DNA of 64,000 bases. Origin: UBA1429 sp964482225. GTDB lineage: Bacteria > Chloroflexota > Anaerolineae > UBA1429. Positions within the stretch are counted from its first letter, which is position 1, and every line of letters begins with the position of its first letter. The notes under the pieces are model-generated. The model saw only the letters and a list, made by a program, of their open reading frames with translations. It did no database searches and was not told the DNA's origin. The stretch lies in the NCBI GenBank assembly GCA_964482225.1, contig CAYZWT010000011.1, positions 1 through 64,000 of the forward strand, written 5' to 3'. The position numbers were made by a program, and so were the translations under genes. Below are positions 61,286 to 64,000 of this stretch, in pieces.

Positions 61286-61510
61286 CTAGCTGACGAACTT
61301 GACGGCCAGGGCCACCACCAGGGCATAGATGGCGATAGCCTCGGTAAAGGCCAGGGCGATGATCAGGTTGGTGCTCACGGCGCGCTCGGCCTCGGGGTTG
61401 CGCCCGAGCGCTTCCATTGCGGCGGAGGCGAGCTTGCCGATGCTCAGGGCGGGCCCGATGCTGCCCAGGGCGATGGTCAGACCCGCGACCAGGTCAGGGG
61501 TGATCTCCAT
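61286..61510 (-). CDS. atpE: ATP synthase c subunit
   Basis: This 74-residue protein forms a hairpin of two membrane helices joined by the polar loop ALGRNPEAERA. The ion-carrying Glu is in the second helix (ALAFTEAIAIYALVV). The residue after it is Ala, not the Ser or Thr typical of sodium-binding c subunits, so proton coupling is more likely. It forms the rotor ring of Fo. The start ATG follows GGAGCC. Confidence 0.94.
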   Translation of the reverse strand: MEITPDLVAGLTIALGSIGPALSIGKLASAAMEALGRNPEAERAVSTNLIIALAFTEAIAIYALVVALAVKFVS

Positions 61511-61544
61511 GTAAAGGCTCCTTCAGATAGTATGATAGCCAGGC

Positions 61545-62462
61545 TCAGTGCGCGAGCCCGTCCTCCGAGCGGGCGGGCTCGCCGTGGGCCGTGGCGGCGC
61601 GCACGGCAAAGGCCGTGCTCAGCACGGCAAAGATCAGCGCTTGCACGAACCCCGACATGATCTCCAACCCGATAAAGGGGATCGAGATCACATAGGGCAA
61701 GATGAACGCCATGACCAGCAGCAACACCTCGCCGCCAAAGACGTTCCCGAACAGACGAAAGGAAAAGGAGATGATCTTGGTCAGTTCCTCGAATATCTCC
61801 AGCAGGCCGATGAAAAAGTCTAGCAGGCCGCTGAGCAGCAAGCCCGGGTGGAACTTACTCTCGCGGAAGAGCCGCCGAAAGAACTCGACAAAGGCCCCAA
61901 CGCGGACAAAGCGTTCGAGATACGCAAGAGAGCCCTGCACGCGCATGCCAAAGACCTGCGCTGATATCACCGAGACCAGGGCCAGCGCCACCGTGGTATT
62001 CAGGTCGGCGTTGGCGCCGCGCAGCAGGGGCACAAAGACGCGCTCCTCGCCGTGTTGCTGCCACAGCCCGATGCTCCCAAAGCCGGGCAGCAGCGATAGC
62101 CAGTTGAGGGTGAGCACGAACAGGAAAAAGCTGGCCGCCACGGGAAAGTAGGCCCTGGCCAGGGGTCCGGCAAAGCGCTCCACAAAGTCCAGCAGGGCCT
62201 CAAAGGCGGTCTGGATAATGTTCTGCAGCGAGCCTGCACTGGGGCTCGCCACCAGGCGCCGGGAGCCAAAATACGCCAGTGCGGCCAGCCCGGCCATGGC
62301 CAGCCAGGTGGTAAAGATCGTACTGGTGATGATGAACGGCCCGAACGTCACAATGGGCGCAGCCTCGATCTCGACCGAGACATGGTCCAGCCGCAACGGC
62401 GGATACAGGTTGGCCCCAATAACCGCCAGTGCAAACAATACAAACAGCATCTTTTTCAGCAT
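61545..62462 (-). CDS. atpB: ATP synthase a subunit
   Basis: From the ATG at 62462 (AGAGG upstream) this is 305 residues. About six membrane helices are seen. The essential Arg lies in SFSFRLFGNVFGG. LTLNWLSLLPGF and NADLNTTVALALV are the conserved helix motifs. The N-terminal 60 residues outside the first conserved helix include a predicted exported loop (YPPLRLDHVSVEIEAAP), longer than in E. coli. It forms the proton half-channels against the c-ring. An upstream frame extension is rejected as non-coding. Confidence 0.95.
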   Translation of the reverse strand: MLKKMLFVLFALAVIGANLYPPLRLDHVSVEIEAAPIVTFGPFIITSTIFTTWLAMAGLAALAYFGSRRLVASPSAGSLQNIIQTAFEALLDFVERFAGPLARAYFPVAASFFLFVLTLNWLSLLPGFGSIGLWQQHGEERVFVPLLRGANADLNTTVALALVSVISAQVFGMRVQGSLAYLERFVRVGAFVEFFRRLFRESKFHPGLLLSGLLDFFIGLLEIFEELTKIISFSFRLFGNVFGGEVLLLVMAFILPYVISIPFIGLEIMSGFVQALIFAVLSTAFAVRAATAHGEPARSEDGLAH

Positions 62463-62466
62463 ACGG

Positions 62467-62928
62467 CTACCTCTTGGAGGCAGGCGAGCGCACCGATTCG
62501 GCCAGGTGCAATAGGCCCGCCACACCGACGACCAGCCCGATGACGACCAGGGCCAGGGAAAAGAGCACTCCCGTATCCAGCGCATGATCCAGCCAGAGCC
62601 CCAACAGGCGCAGCAGGGCCGGCAGCGCCACCAGCGCCAGGGCCTTGGCCGCCGTCAACAGCCCCGTGGTCGCGTCACGCAGGGTGAACGCGTGTTCCTC
62701 TTGCTGCAAGAGATACTGGCGTGAGCGGACGGCGAGGCGAATGATGGCCACCTGTCCCGCGATGACGCCCAACACCAGCAACACGATGGTCGCATAGGGC
62801 TTGGTGCCCAACAAGGCGTCCAACTGGCGCCCTGCCCAGAGCCCCAGGAACACCAGACCCGCCGAGGTCAACCCCATCGTGACCCCCAGCTCCGTCGCAA
62901 GGCCGGCGATCTGACCGACTCGTTTCAT
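62467..62928 (-). CDS. AtpI/AtpZ-like ATP synthase assembly protein
   Basis: From the ATG at 62928 this is 153 residues with four membrane helices. The first pair (LGVTMGLTSAGLVFLGLWAGRQLD, then LLVLGVIAGQVAIIRL) matches the small AtpI/AtpZ proteins encoded ahead of atpB, which help build the c-ring or move magnesium or calcium. The second pair (ALALVALPALLRLLGLWL, LVVIGLVVGVAGLLHLA) is an extra half, possibly fused from the second AtpI-type gene. It is the first gene of the operon and lies four bases before atpB. Confidence 0.8.
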   Translation of the reverse strand: MKRVGQIAGLATELGVTMGLTSAGLVFLGLWAGRQLDALLGTKPYATIVLLVLGVIAGQVAIIRLAVRSRQYLLQQEEHAFTLRDATTGLLTAAKALALVALPALLRLLGLWLDHALDTGVLFSLALVVIGLVVGVAGLLHLAESVRSPASKR

Positions 62929-62996
62929 CTTTGCTCCAGCACTTGCACCCGTCGCCGGGCGCACAGTGACCAGGCGCAACGCACAACTGACAGAAA

Positions 62997-63025
62997 ATGA
63001 TATACCCCCGTCTTGTGGGCGTCAA
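62997..63025 (-). promoter_or_regulatory. ATP synthase operon promoter
   Basis: On the minus strand TTGACG (63020-63025), a 17-base spacer and TATCAT (62997-63002) lie about 70 bases before the first gene of the operon. This is a good sigma-70-type site. Confidence 0.7.
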
Positions 63026-63059
63026 AAAGGCGACTATGGGCGTGCTCTATCGGCGCGGG

Positions 63060-64000
<941 letters not shown>

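Noticed and set aside
61286..61510. A sodium-driven ATP synthase
   Set aside because: The c subunit has Glu-Ala in the second helix and lacks the Ser/Thr and Gln ligands usual for sodium binding.

Overview
This high-GC bacterial segment is most likely from a Chloroflexota (Anaerolineae/Caldilineae-like) metagenome assembly. The evidence is a giant secreted protein ending in VYLPLMW (a tail I associate with Chloroflexota exported proteins), TPR-CHAT and type I-E CRISPR modules, and a CF1Fo-type ATP synthase operon next to murA. No rRNA or tRNA gene was recognised. Signs of draft assembly are a 100-base N gap inside TPR repeats (17221-17320) and a first 55 bases identical to an internal stretch at 24977.

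Region 1 (1-15.1 kb) is a defence block. It opens with a frame-disrupted P-loop ATPase at the left edge and a small helix-turn-helix gene on the minus strand. A complete type I-E CRISPR-Cas locus follows on the plus strand, in the order cas3, cas8e, cse2, cas7e, cas5e, cas6e, cas1, cas2. The array has 59 repeats and 58 spacers, several of them duplicated, and its far end is degenerate and structured. A VapBC-type toxin-antitoxin pair closes the block.

Region 2 (15.2-24.6 kb) holds a four-gene cluster built around a TPR-CHAT caspase-like protease. The cluster resembles the reported CATRA type of conflict system and lies between two inward-facing copies of a 61-bp repeat. A transaldolase fragment, a lipoprotein with an HExxH protease motif and a transposase fragment follow.

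Region 3 (24.6-38.5 kb) is a single minus-strand gene for a 4623-residue exported protein. It has thrombospondin-3-like calcium repeats, a central multi-helix membrane region, six LamG-like domains and a P-domain-like segment.

Region 4 (38.6-40.9 kb) is a lower-GC two-gene insert with a strong promoter. It encodes a small unknown protein and a 580-residue protein with a PD-(D/E)xK nuclease signature.

Region 5 (41-64 kb) is mostly housekeeping: GNAT acetyltransferase, SDR oxidoreductase, a carbohydrate-binding-type lipoprotein, MTA phosphorylase, SmpB, S41 protease, GatB, a GT39-type glycosyltransferase, a membrane protein overlapping GyrB, MurA, the ATP synthase operon (with a delta subunit lacking its N-terminal domain) and the 3' part of zwf. 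Tri-loop palindromes of REP type are scattered between these genes.
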